Assembly (NCBI RefSeq): GCF_943193095.1
Contig: NZ_CALPCV010000003.1
Coordinates: forward strand, 79,916-143,915
Direction: 5' to 3'
DNA length: 64,000 bases
Origin: Parasutterella muris
GTDB taxonomy: Bacteria > Pseudomonadota > Gammaproteobacteria > Burkholderiales > Burkholderiaceae_F
Shown here: piece after piece, positions 9,051 to 17,286 of the stretch
Numbering within the stretch: the first letter of the stretch is position 1
Layout: each line of letters starts with the position of its first letter
The notes under the pieces: generated by a model
What the model was told of the DNA's origin: nothing
The model's input: the letters and a program-made list of their open reading frames with translations, nothing else
Databases searched by the model: none
Translations under genes and position numbers: made by a program

Positions 9051-10073
9051 ATGCAGCAGGTATTTGACGATGTGATTTGCGCGGAAGAGTTTGGTTTTAC
9101 TTCCGAGCAGAAGGTTCTGGGCTATCAGAGAGAATCATGGGATGTTTCCGAGCATTACCTGATTCCGAAGAAAGACCCGAACTATGTTTTCCGGCAGGAA
9201 ACACTGGGCATTATGTCCGCATGGTGGGAGATGGGTTCGGGAGAGCCGCTGTTTGTCAGCGGTCCTCACGGATCCGGCAAGACAAGTTTTATCAATCAGT
9301 TTTGTGCCCGAGTTCGTGCTCCGGTCATTGCGATGACCGCACGCGCGCGGCTGGATCGAACAGACTTGATCGGTCACTATGTGATTGACAAAGACAAAAG
9401 CATGCGCTTTGTTGACGGACCGCTGACGCGGGCCTGGCGGCGCGGTTTTGTGTTTTTGGTTAATGAAATGTCGGCAGCTCCGGGCGATCTCTGGCTTTCG
9501 GTCAACGAACTGCTGGAGGGTGCGCCTTTATTTATTGAGGCAACCGGAGAGGTGATTGAGCGTCATCCGCGCACGAGGATTGTCATGACAGACAACATCC
9601 GAGGCTTATGTGATGACGAGAAAGGCTCCTACGTGGGGCGTTTCGTTCAGGATCCCGCGGTTATGGACCGCTGCTGGAAAATGCGCATGGACTACATGGA
9701 CGCGGACTCTGAGATTGCACTCATTCTCAGCAGTACGCCGGAAGTTCAGTGCGTCGGCATTTCTTCATCAGACTGGAAGCGGGAATTTGCGGTGCGTCTG
9801 CGCAAATCGGCCGAAAGAGTTCGTGAAGCTTATTGCGGCATGGATCCTACGGTCAGTGTAGACGCGACAATTTCCACGCGTGTTTTGATGAGATTTAGAG
9901 ATTTGCTGCTTTTGAGTTATCGCTCCAAAGCGATGGGATGCTCTCATCGCGAAGCGGTCAGAAAAGCGCTCCGCATTTCTCTAACTGACTGCCTTGACTC
10001 GACAAGCGCCTCAGTCATTGAGAAGCTTGTTGAAGCTGAATTAGGCAATATCGGCGACTATCTCCTCGTGTAG
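9051..10073 (+). CDS. CobS-like MoxR-family AAA ATPase
   Basis: This 340-residue AAA+ protein resembles CobS, the ATPase of aerobic cobaltochelatase, and the wider MoxR group. Walker A is G-P-H-G-S-G-K-T (residues 71-78), Walker B is V-F-L-V-N-E (134-139, with Asn in place of the usual Asp), and a sensor-1 T-D-N lies at 180-182. No cobalamin genes are nearby; such CobS-like ATPases with VWA partners are common in phages and integrative elements, where they are thought to remodel proteins. The start at 9051 is set by GGAG 6 bases upstream, which a leader hairpin can hide. The partner is the CobT-like gene downstream. Confidence 0.82.
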   Translation: MQQVFDDVICAEEFGFTSEQKVLGYQRESWDVSEHYLIPKKDPNYVFRQETLGIMSAWWEMGSGEPLFVSGPHGSGKTSFINQFCARVRAPVIAMTARARLDRTDLIGHYVIDKDKSMRFVDGPLTRAWRRGFVFLVNEMSAAPGDLWLSVNELLEGAPLFIEATGEVIERHPRTRIVMTDNIRGLCDDEKGSYVGRFVQDPAVMDRCWKMRMDYMDADSEIALILSSTPEVQCVGISSSDWKREFAVRLRKSAERVREAYCGMDPTVSVDATISTRVLMRFRDLLLLSYRSKAMGCSHREAVRKALRISLTDCLDSTSASVIEKLVEAELGNIGDYLLV

Positions 10074-10176
10074 CTGACACGAGGAGGTAAGACAAGAGCT
10101 GTCGCAAGTGTTTCTAAACTTTCGTTCGTAAAGAGCGAACAACCCACGGAGATCGAGGGAGTGTTGCCCCTCGATC
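10062..10176 (+). promoter_or_regulatory. Intercistronic hairpins between CobS-like and DUF3150-like genes
   Basis: A perfect 10-base stem (CTCCTCGTGT/ACACGAGGAG, 10062-10086) spans the stop codon of the CobS-like gene. It is followed by a small GTTCG/CGAAC hairpin (10124-10140) and a 9-base stem GATCGAGGG/CCCTCGATC (10151-10176). None has a T-tract, so they may set mRNA processing or stability rather than terminate. Confidence 0.5.
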
Positions 10177-10218
10177 CTTCGGGTCAGGGCCTCTCCCTTG
10201 AATCAAAAGGAGAATTCC

Positions 10219-11157
10219 ATGACCGATTTGTTCCGGGACGCATCTTTCTTTGGCGGATGCGAACCAAAAAATAGTGACAAAACTGATGTTGCCGAGAACA
10301 GCCTTGTGCTGGTATCTTTCCGGATTTCCGTTTGGACGGGTATGAGCACAGAGCAGACCTCGGTAGAGGAAGGCGCGGAGAACATGCGTCGAAGACGCAT
10401 TGTTCCGGCCTCGATGCTGAAAGTATTTTCAGATTTTCGGGTGCGCGCCAAAGCGCTTTGCGCGGAAAGAGGAGAGCCCTATCTGAACGGCTATGTCATG
10501 AGGCGATGTGACGCTGTCTCGGTTGAACGAACGCTTGCGATTTGGCGCAGAGAGTTCTGTCGGCAGCGAGACGAAGTGTTTGCGCCGCTTTATGAAAAGA
10601 GTGTTTATGACAGGTCGATGGGAGTCGTTCCGAAAGGATGCGCTTCGGACGTGATTTGTCCTTCGACGGATTATGTTCTGCGCCGCATTTCTTTTGAGTT
10701 CGACGCCTTTACTCTTGCGAGCTTCAGCGGTTCCCGCTCTTCGCTGCAGTCCTTTATTCAAGGTCTTGCTTTGCGATTTGCCGAGGAACTTGATCTCGTT
10801 CGCATTGCCGCTGAAAGCGGCGCCATAACGGATGCGCTGCTTTGCCGGCTGGAGATACTTAAAGATCGTCTTTTAGTTTGGCAGGGCTATCGCGAGGAAT
10901 TCCGTGACGGCGCGCTGCATCTGACTTCGTGCATTTCTCAGGCCATGCGGCTTAAACCGTATTGCCGGGATAAAACCTCGATGCTCAGTGAAATTGAGGC
11001 TGCGTTCAAACTTTTGGACGCGGCTTCGAGGACGGAGATTGAGGCTGAGCCGAAAACTGCGGAGCCTATAGCCGAGTCTGCTGAACCGGACTTTTCTATG
11101 GCCTGCGGCTTGGAAGCCATGCTTGCGCGAGGCAAGTCATTATTTTCTTTTAGCTAA
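10219..11157 (+). CDS. DUF3150-like protein of the CobS/CobT-like module
   Basis: This 312-residue protein starts at the ATG with AAAAGGAG upstream rather than the earlier TTG. The beginning of its conserved part reads as a strand (L-V-L-V-S-F-R-I-S-V-W-T-G) followed by helical, Arg/Glu-rich sequence. Position between a CobS-like ATPase and a CobT-like VWA protein, together with this opening, matches the DUF3150 family that occupies the same place in phages and conjugative elements. The function of DUF3150 is unknown. The Ala/Glu/Pro-rich tail near residues 280-300 is probably disordered. Its end overlaps a possible start of the next gene. Confidence 0.6.
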   Translation: MTDLFRDASFFGGCEPKNSDKTDVAENSLVLVSFRISVWTGMSTEQTSVEEGAENMRRRRIVPASMLKVFSDFRVRAKALCAERGEPYLNGYVMRRCDAVSVERTLAIWRREFCRQRDEVFAPLYEKSVYDRSMGVVPKGCASDVICPSTDYVLRRISFEFDAFTLASFSGSRSSLQSFIQGLALRFAEELDLVRIAAESGAITDALLCRLEILKDRLLVWQGYREEFRDGALHLTSCISQAMRLKPYCRDKTSMLSEIEAAFKLLDAASRTEIEAEPKTAEPIAESAEPDFSMACGLEAMLARGKSLFSFS

Positions 11158-12856
11158 CACCGGGCGCGCGGCCGAATCTCTAATGAGATCGGCCGCTCAA
11201 GCGGTCCCAGAGGAACAGATTTTGAGAGTCGAAACCTGCAACACCATCAACGTCTATAAGGCGGTCAACAGTATTCTTGCCTCGCTTGCGAACTACAAAG
11301 ACATTCAGATTGTCTTCGGAGGGGTTCCGAGTACGAACGGTAAAACCGTTTACTTGGGAGAGCCGCCCACGCATTCGCAGGACGCGCTTGACGCTTATCT
11401 TGCGCACGGTACCCACGAGATTCATCATGTGCTGTTTACGGATTTTACGAATGTTTCCAAGCTTGGCGGTCTGCATCCGCTGGTAAACGCTTTGGAAGAC
11501 GTTCGTATCGACGCAATCGGCTATCGTAAAACACCGGGCACTTATTTTTGGCGTGAGACTTACTTAGAGCGGATGCTCAAGAGAGGACGTCTGCCTGAAG
11601 TCAACGAAAAGACATCGCCTGCGAAGCTTTTATGCCTGAGCCTTTACTGGCATATGACGGACAAGACGCTTGGCTACAGTTTTACTCATATGCTTTCTCA
11701 GAGCTCGCAGAACGAATTTATCCGACGTTTTGGCGAGGATCTCTATGAAGAGCTTTCCGCGCTTGCGTATTCAGCAGTGACTTCCGAATCCACTGATGAA
11801 GTTATCGCATATGCCAAATTAATCGCCGAACGTTTTATTAAGGAGCTTTCTTTAGGGAAAAACCGCCGCAAAACTTCCGGCAATTCCGCTAAAAAGCAAG
11901 CGGAGCAGGAGGCCGTGCCGGCAAAAAACACTTCTTCTAATTCGACCGGTTCCGATGCGGCAACCGACAGGAAGCTTGAGCAAAAGTTTACGGAGCTCTT
12001 TGAAGGAGAAAATCCGGATCAGTTTGATATTCATAAACTGCTCGAGCAGGAGAGCAGAAGCAAAGGGAAGTCTCCCGATTTGGCTCAGGGCAGCAACTCG
12101 ATTTGGCCTGCGGTCAGAAGTGAGCTTACGCAGAGCATAGACGAGCATTTTGTACAGGATTTAGAGCAATACGAGATTACCGCCTCAGCCCGATTCAGAA
12201 AATTTTTAAATTCAAATGTCATGCGGCCGAGACATCTGAGCCGAAGGGGCAAACAGCTCAGTACACCGGCGCTTGCGGGACTGATGGTTGGCGAAGATCG
12301 TATTTTTACGACGGAAGATACTGTTAAACAGCCCTCGGCCGCCTTTGCCGTGCTGATCGACCGAAGCGGTTCAATGGATAAAAGAACGATGCGTACGGCG
12401 GCGATCTGCGGCGCAGTTCTTTGCCGTCTGATTGACCGCGTCAGCGGATGCAGAGCGTCTGCTTATGCGTTTCCGGGAATGGAGCGCAACACGCTTTTAG
12501 AGATCAAGCGTTTTGATGAGCGTCCAGAGTCCGTGACAGATCGCTTCGCGGGTATCCGCTCCTTTGGGTATACACCGGTTTGTCAGTCGCTGAATTCGGC
12601 AGCCGCGATTCTTTCCAACCGCAAAGAGCGGCGCAAGATTATTTTTATGCTGACAGACGGTTTATGTTCCGAGGAGGAGCTTCTCAAGGAGCGCAGCAAA
12701 GTCTTAACAAATGCCGGTATAGAGGTTGTATGTCTTGGCATCGGCAGGCTCTCTCCGCTTATTTTTGATTTGCAGAAAAACATTGAGGATGCTTTTGATA
12801 TGCAGGAAGCGTTATATGAGCTGCTTGAAGCGACGATGAAAAAGCATGCGGACTGA
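11123..12856 (+). CDS. CobT-like protein: zincin-type N-domain and VWA C-domain
   Basis: This protein of 577 residues (from TTG 11123) or 557 (from ATG 11183; the start is uncertain because neither has a clear ribosome site) resembles CobT-like partners of MoxR ATPases. The N-terminal half contains H-E-I-H-H (98-102) followed by N-A-L-E-D (122-126), the arrangement of a zinc metallopeptidase site. A charged low-complexity linker around 265-320 leads to a VWA domain with an intact MIDAS: D-R-S-G-S-M, then T-P-V and T-D-G. Together with the CobS-like ATPase it should form a chelatase-like or protein-remodelling machine; the target is unknown. Confidence 0.75.
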   Translation: MREASHYFLLANTGRAAESLMRSAAQAVPEEQILRVETCNTINVYKAVNSILASLANYKDIQIVFGGVPSTNGKTVYLGEPPTHSQDALDAYLAHGTHEIHHVLFTDFTNVSKLGGLHPLVNALEDVRIDAIGYRKTPGTYFWRETYLERMLKRGRLPEVNEKTSPAKLLCLSLYWHMTDKTLGYSFTHMLSQSSQNEFIRRFGEDLYEELSALAYSAVTSESTDEVIAYAKLIAERFIKELSLGKNRRKTSGNSAKKQAEQEAVPAKNTSSNSTGSDAATDRKLEQKFTELFEGENPDQFDIHKLLEQESRSKGKSPDLAQGSNSIWPAVRSELTQSIDEHFVQDLEQYEITASARFRKFLNSNVMRPRHLSRRGKQLSTPALAGLMVGEDRIFTTEDTVKQPSAAFAVLIDRSGSMDKRTMRTAAICGAVLCRLIDRVSGCRASAYAFPGMERNTLLEIKRFDERPESVTDRFAGIRSFGYTPVCQSLNSAAAILSNRKERRKIIFMLTDGLCSEEELLKERSKVLTNAGIEVVCLGIGRLSPLIFDLQKNIEDAFDMQEALYELLEATMKKHAD

Positions 12857-12987
12857 TTAGGCCTCTGAGAAGTCTGAGAAAAAACTTCTAACATTTAAGC
12901 GGTCTGCGTGTCTCAAAACGAACGGAATCGAGAAAGCCATGAAGTCTCAAGCCTATGATGGCTCCATCATTTAGTGGAGGAATTCAA

Positions 12988-13359
12988 ATGATTTCTTTTA
13001 AGAAAACTCTTTTTGTCGGTTCAATGGCAGCTGCTCTTTTAGGCTTTGGTCTTACAGCCTCCGCTCAGCAGACTCAAGGCCAGCAGGATCCTCAGGATCA
13101 AGCCGTTTATTACGGTGCTCCCTGCATGATGGACGGCTTTTATCAAGGTGCTCCTGTTACGAGCCAGTACCCGGTTATGATGGGCTTCTACTGCCCGTAT
13201 CACGGCATGTATCATTTCCGTCCGGTTTATCTGCCTACTCAGCAGCAACAGCAGATTTACCAGCAGTATCAGCAGGCTCCTCAGACCCAGACACCTCAGG
13301 CCGCTGCTCCTCAGACAGCTCCTCAGGCTCCCGCACAGCAGACTCAGCCGCAGAATTAA
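12988..13359 (+). CDS. Small secreted Gln/Pro-rich protein
   Basis: This 123-residue protein begins with a clear Sec signal peptide ending at A-S-A, followed by a short middle part with two cysteines near 40 and 70 and several Met, Tyr and His residues. It ends in a low-complexity tail rich in Gln, Pro, Ala and Thr (about residues 85-123). The start is fixed by GGAGG 8 bases upstream. The family is not recognised. The Met/Cys/His content could suggest metal binding, but that is speculative. It is a single-gene unit. Confidence 0.7.
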   Translation: MISFKKTLFVGSMAAALLGFGLTASAQQTQGQQDPQDQAVYYGAPCMMDGFYQGAPVTSQYPVMMGFYCPYHGMYHFRPVYLPTQQQQQIYQQYQQAPQTQTPQAAAPQTAPQAPAQQTQPQN

Positions 13360-13385
13360 TTTTTTCAATTTGCTGATTCACGCTG

Positions 13386-13424
13386 TAAGGCGACGCGATT
13401 TAAACCGTGCCGCCTAAATTTTTG
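13386..13424 (+). terminator. Possible terminator after the Gln-rich protein
   Basis: An imperfect stem (GGCG...CGCC with flanking pairs) is followed by AAATTTTTG. The stem is irregular, so this is only a weak call. Confidence 0.35.
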
Positions 13425-13576
13425 TTATCAGTCGGGGGTAACAGCAATATTCTTTTTTTCTCGGCTCGATAGAATACTAAAAAGAGAAAATACTTTTATC
13501 GACAATGCAGTGAACCGAAAAGATTCGCCTTTATTCCTCGGCGCGGCTATGCGCTGGTGCCTGCTGTGCGCCGCTC

Positions 13577-14782
13577 ATGGACGGATATTTAATTACGTCC
13601 GTCGGTTTGGTCTGGTTTCTTTCTGATTTTGTATGCGCTGACAATTCACCTTGGCTGGTGGGATTCAGTGCTTTTGCTTATATTTTCGGTTCTTTTTTTG
13701 GTACGCTGTTTGGCGGCTGGATTGGAGACAGGATGGGGCGGCGCGCCTTATATAACTGTTTGCCGTTTTGCCTTGCCGCACTTTGCGCGATGCAGACAGT
13801 CTGCACTGCTCCAATTTCTTTAATTGCCGTCCGTTTTCTTCTGGGTTTTGTGACAGGAGCGGATTCTACCTGCGCACAGGCGATGGCTGCCGAGAATTCT
13901 CCGAAACTAGTTCGTGCCAAGACACTGACATGGCTGATGAATGCTTGGTTTATCGGCGCGATTTTATCTGCTTGTACCGCATGGTTAATTAAAGAGATAT
14001 CTTTGAGCTGGATGGTTTATCCGCTGTTTGCCGCAGTACTGGCACTTATCAGTGCATGGGTTCGGTGCGGCGCGCCGGAATCCGCGCTTTGGCTGCTGCA
14101 TCACGGCAGAAACGCGGAAGCGGAGCGTACTCTTGCCATTCTCGGTCTCAGCAATGCGGCGGAATTAACGGAAGAGGAGAGCTTGCGGAGCAGTGGGCGA
14201 TTCAACCGCAGGACGATCGGCAAGCTGATTTTTATTTCGGTGTTTTGGTTTTGTCAGGCAGCTCCTGTTACTGCTGTTCTTATGTTTGGGCCGCTTCTTC
14301 TAAACGCGCCGGACATGAGCGGCGAGACCGAGTTCGCGTCGACCATTATTGCGTATCTTTTATTTTTTATCGGCAGTTTCGGTGCGCTTGGTCTAATCGG
14401 ACAAACTAAGCGCCGGCCTTTGATTCTGTGGACGTTTGCGCTGATGGCGCTGGGCTTTTTGATGCTTTCTCAGGTTCATCTCGGATCGAAACTGATGCTG
14501 TGGGCAGCCTTGGCGATATATTCGCTGCCTTATGGGATTCAGTCGGTTTTAGATTATGTCTATCCGTCCGAGCTTTTTCCGACTTCGATTCGAGCGACAG
14601 CGCTGGGAATTTTAGGTTCCACATCTCGGGTGGGCTCGATGATCAGCTCACTGCTTTTTCCGATTGCTTTTATTTCTTACGGTCAGCAGGCGATGTGCTT
14701 TGTCGGCGCCTTTGTTTTGGCGGTCGGCTTTGCGGTCTCATATTTTTACGCTCCGGAGACACATTCGAAGACCGGCATATAG
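13577..14782 (+). CDS. MFS transporter, sugar-porter type, with probable N-terminal frameshift
   Basis: This 401-residue frame encodes a major facilitator with about 11-12 hydrophobic segments. The signature loop G-D-R-M-G-R-R follows helix 2 near residue 50. It begins abruptly at M-D-G-Y-L, the place where helix 1 of relatives reads 'F-D-G-Y'. The expected preceding residues (R-W-C-L-L-C-A-A) are encoded just upstream in another frame, from a GTG at 13510 or ATG at 13549. One extra C just before 13577 would explain this. So the gene may be frameshifted, or it may start at the internal ATG as a shorter protein. The substrate is unknown. Confidence 0.75.
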   Translation: MDGYLITSVGLVWFLSDFVCADNSPWLVGFSAFAYIFGSFFGTLFGGWIGDRMGRRALYNCLPFCLAALCAMQTVCTAPISLIAVRFLLGFVTGADSTCAQAMAAENSPKLVRAKTLTWLMNAWFIGAILSACTAWLIKEISLSWMVYPLFAAVLALISAWVRCGAPESALWLLHHGRNAEAERTLAILGLSNAAELTEEESLRSSGRFNRRTIGKLIFISVFWFCQAAPVTAVLMFGPLLLNAPDMSGETEFASTIIAYLLFFIGSFGALGLIGQTKRRPLILWTFALMALGFLMLSQVHLGSKLMLWAALAIYSLPYGIQSVLDYVYPSELFPTSIRATALGILGSTSRVGSMISSLLFPIAFISYGQQAMCFVGAFVLAVGFAVSYFYAPETHSKTGI

Positions 14783-14836
14783 CTATCGGTTAGGTATTTA
14801 TCGGCTGACTTCAATGATTCATTCAGAATAAACCGA

Positions 14837-15769
14837 TTAATTTTTGGACCAATTGGCAAACAAACTTCTAAACCAACGATGTGCCGGATCCCTGTGGGTT
14901 GTGTCCGACCAGATGATCGACATCTTTGGACTGTTTGCAGTCAGTGAGTCAGGCAGAGGTATAGTCGTCAGATCCGGATATAGCTGAAGCGCAAGTTCAG
15001 AACTTCTGTCCGTTGAGATCTGTATCAGATCAGTTTTTGTCATTGCCATCCAAGCCATTTCTGCGCGGTCGGTTTTGAATACGATATTGTCATTTTTATT
15101 TCTGCCGGTGAAGATGCCGCCGTCCGGAGAAATCCAATCCTGTCGTCTGCCGGAGGGGAGAGAAACTCTTTTAGCTTGGTAGATATCCGCTGGGGTGATT
15201 TTCCCGGATTGATACAGTGCGTTTAACGGATGGGATTTTCTCAGCAAAATACAACGATCACCGGATTTGAGATCGCAGTAATGAGCCTGAGGAGGTAGAC
15301 CGATGGCCCTTCCGATGAGCAAGTCAATTTCCGCTCCCATGAGCGCACTAATGGGATTTGAACTGAGGGAAATATGCTCAACAGAAGCTTGAGGTGCTTC
15401 TTCCATAATTCTTGGTAAAACATAAGCCATCATTGACGGGGCAAATCCCGGGTTGCATGAAAACCGAAAAACCTTTCGACAATGCCTGATGTCAAAAGGC
15501 TGTTCAGCCATATCACTGCAAATGCGAACGATCTCCTGAAGAGCCGGCATTGTTTTAAGAAAAAACGGCGTTGGAAGCAATCTACCTTTGGAAACTACGA
15601 AAAGCGGATCTTTGAAATATGACCTGAACTTCTGCAAAAGACGACTTGAAGCCACGGGCGTTAAACCGAATTTTTCTCCGCTTTTGGCAATTGCTCCGGT
15701 TTCATAAATTGTGATGAGGAACGCCGCCTGTTCGGCATTAAAGGGATCATTTTTATTGGTCATATGCAT
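14837..15769 (-). CDS. LysR-family transcriptional regulator
   Basis: This protein of about 310 residues has an N-terminal winged helix-turn-helix (A-A-F-L-I-T-I-Y-E-T-G-A-I near residues 15-27, then L-T-P-V-A-S-S-R-L-L-Q-K-F) and a periplasmic-binding-type effector domain. The start is set near 15769 (or the ATG at 15763), because the longer frame up to 15883 runs into the divergent gene. It faces the secreted protein gene at 15866 across about 96 bases and is therefore the likely regulator of that gene and of the porin behind it. Confidence 0.88.
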   Translation of the reverse strand: MHMTNKNDPFNAEQAAFLITIYETGAIAKSGEKFGLTPVASSRLLQKFRSYFKDPLFVVSKGRLLPTPFFLKTMPALQEIVRICSDMAEQPFDIRHCRKVFRFSCNPGFAPSMMAYVLPRIMEEAPQASVEHISLSSNPISALMGAEIDLLIGRAIGLPPQAHYCDLKSGDRCILLRKSHPLNALYQSGKITPADIYQAKRVSLPSGRRQDWISPDGGIFTGRNKNDNIVFKTDRAEMAWMAMTKTDLIQISTDRSSELALQLYPDLTTIPLPDSLTANSPKMSIIWSDTTHRDPAHRWFRSLFANWSKN

Positions 15770-15865
15770 TATCAAAAAATGAAATTCCAAACTGAATATT
15801 TTCGCTATTTGATATTTTAACAATTTATAACATAATCTTTTTCGAATCACTTTCAAGGAGAATTT

Positions 15866-17230
15866 ATGAAAACACAGCTTCATTTATCGGTTCTTACAGC
15901 GGCGGTTGCTTCTGCTTTAGTTTTAACTGTTCAAACTTCTATGGCAAAAGAATCTGCTCCGAATTCTGTCAGCGCAGCATCTGCTCAATCGGATGAAATT
16001 AGCGGCGCAACACAAAAACGCGAAGCAACATCGGGTGCATTTGTGCTGACAAAGACACCGGAAGGCAAGAAACTGCTGACGGATATGGCAGCAGATTTCT
16101 TATATACCGGCCCGAGTAAGTTTGACGGAAAGGAAATCGGCGGCGGCCGCAATATGTACTCTATTGCTACTTCTTACGGTAACCGTCCCGAAAATATCAC
16201 TGCCGAGCTGACGATGGATTACGATCCGGACGCAGGAAAATTTGTTTTCTATGGAACAACCGCCAAAGACAGCGGAAAAATTCTTCGTGCCAGCAAATCC
16301 GGTACCGGACTTTCTGTAGCTTGGGTCAAGCAGCTGAGAGAAGATGAAATTAAGAAGTACGGCTATAACTATTATGACAGTTACGGCGTTCAGTTTGACG
16401 GACCGGTTGAAGTGATCACTTCTAATTCCATTAACACAGGCGATAAAGCTAAAGATCTGGCTGCGCTGAAACGACTGGAAGAGATCATGGGTAAGTCGCT
16501 GACGACGATTAAAGAGTGGAACTTACTTTGGCAGTTTGATCCCAAGTTAACCGGTAAAGAGCTGGAAAAAGCGAAAGAACAGGCGATTCACGATTTCATG
16601 TCTTACGAAGACGTATACGTTGTCAATCCTAAGAAGATGATCATCATCGGTTACTTCTATCGTCCTCTTATGGTGAATCCTAAGAACGCATTTGTTTACC
16701 GAGATTATCAGATCGATTCATCTAAGCCCGGCTTTAAGCTCGAATCCGCACCCGGATATCAGAAAGCTTTGAGAGACACCAACTGTGCGTACACCGTAAG
16801 TAAAGAGGGAAGAGCGCTTTATCCTTTCTTCGATCATCAGTATCCTGCGACATCTGAAAAGAATCTGATCAACCGCCTAGTTGCTTACAAGAACGAACAG
16901 GTCTTTGGTTCATCTAAACCCGGAGCCAATGCTAAGCCGCTGCCTGAAGCACTGAAGAAGATTGAAGCAATGTATAACGGAAACGGAAAAGTTGTTTCGA
17001 AGGAAGAGGCAGAAAAGCTTGCAAAAGAAGCCAACGGAAAGCGTCAGGCAATTTATTGGGTTGATCCTTCTAAGAAGGCAGACATGCCCGATCACTATAT
17101 GATTACTTACACTGGCATTGACTCCAACGGTAAACCTTACATCGATATGCAGCCGAACTGGAACAGATATTTCATGCTTCAGCCGAATAATATGTGCGGT
17201 ATTGCGACACGTCACTCTCTCTATTGGTAA
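15866..17230 (+). CDS. Exported protein, possibly a split-barrel flavin-binding enzyme
   Basis: This 454-residue protein has a Sec signal peptide (cleavage after S-M-A near residue 27). The region about 90-150 (I-A-T-S-Y-G-N-R-P-E-N, then a strand and K-D-S-G-K-I-L-R-A) resembles the pyridoxamine-5'-phosphate-oxidase-like split barrel, but this is a weak resemblance and the protein is far longer than that family. Two cysteines (about 309 and 447) are the only ones. AAGGAGA precedes the ATG. It is divergent from a LysR gene and followed by a porin, suggesting a periplasmic enzyme acting on a substrate that enters through that porin. Confidence 0.6.
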   Translation: MKTQLHLSVLTAAVASALVLTVQTSMAKESAPNSVSAASAQSDEISGATQKREATSGAFVLTKTPEGKKLLTDMAADFLYTGPSKFDGKEIGGGRNMYSIATSYGNRPENITAELTMDYDPDAGKFVFYGTTAKDSGKILRASKSGTGLSVAWVKQLREDEIKKYGYNYYDSYGVQFDGPVEVITSNSINTGDKAKDLAALKRLEEIMGKSLTTIKEWNLLWQFDPKLTGKELEKAKEQAIHDFMSYEDVYVVNPKKMIIIGYFYRPLMVNPKNAFVYRDYQIDSSKPGFKLESAPGYQKALRDTNCAYTVSKEGRALYPFFDHQYPATSEKNLINRLVAYKNEQVFGSSKPGANAKPLPEALKKIEAMYNGNGKVVSKEEAEKLAKEANGKRQAIYWVDPSKKADMPDHYMITYTGIDSNGKPYIDMQPNWNRYFMLQPNNMCGIATRHSLYW

Positions 17231-17243
17231 TCAATAAGAATCA

Positions 17244-17264
17244 GACGGGAGATTTTCTCCCGTC
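17244..17264 (+). terminator. Intercistronic hairpin between secreted protein and porin
   Basis: A perfect 8-base stem GACGGGAG/CTCCCGTC with an ATTTT loop lies between the genes. There is no T-tract after it, so it may only partly terminate or may protect the upstream mRNA end. Confidence 0.5.
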
Positions 17265-17286
17265 ATACATCCCAAGAAGGTAAGGT

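Noticed and set aside
9051..12856. Cobaltochelatase subunits CobS/CobT for vitamin B12 synthesis
   Set aside because: No CobN or other cobalamin gene is nearby, and the flanking primase and DUF3150-like genes point to a mobile-element-type module.
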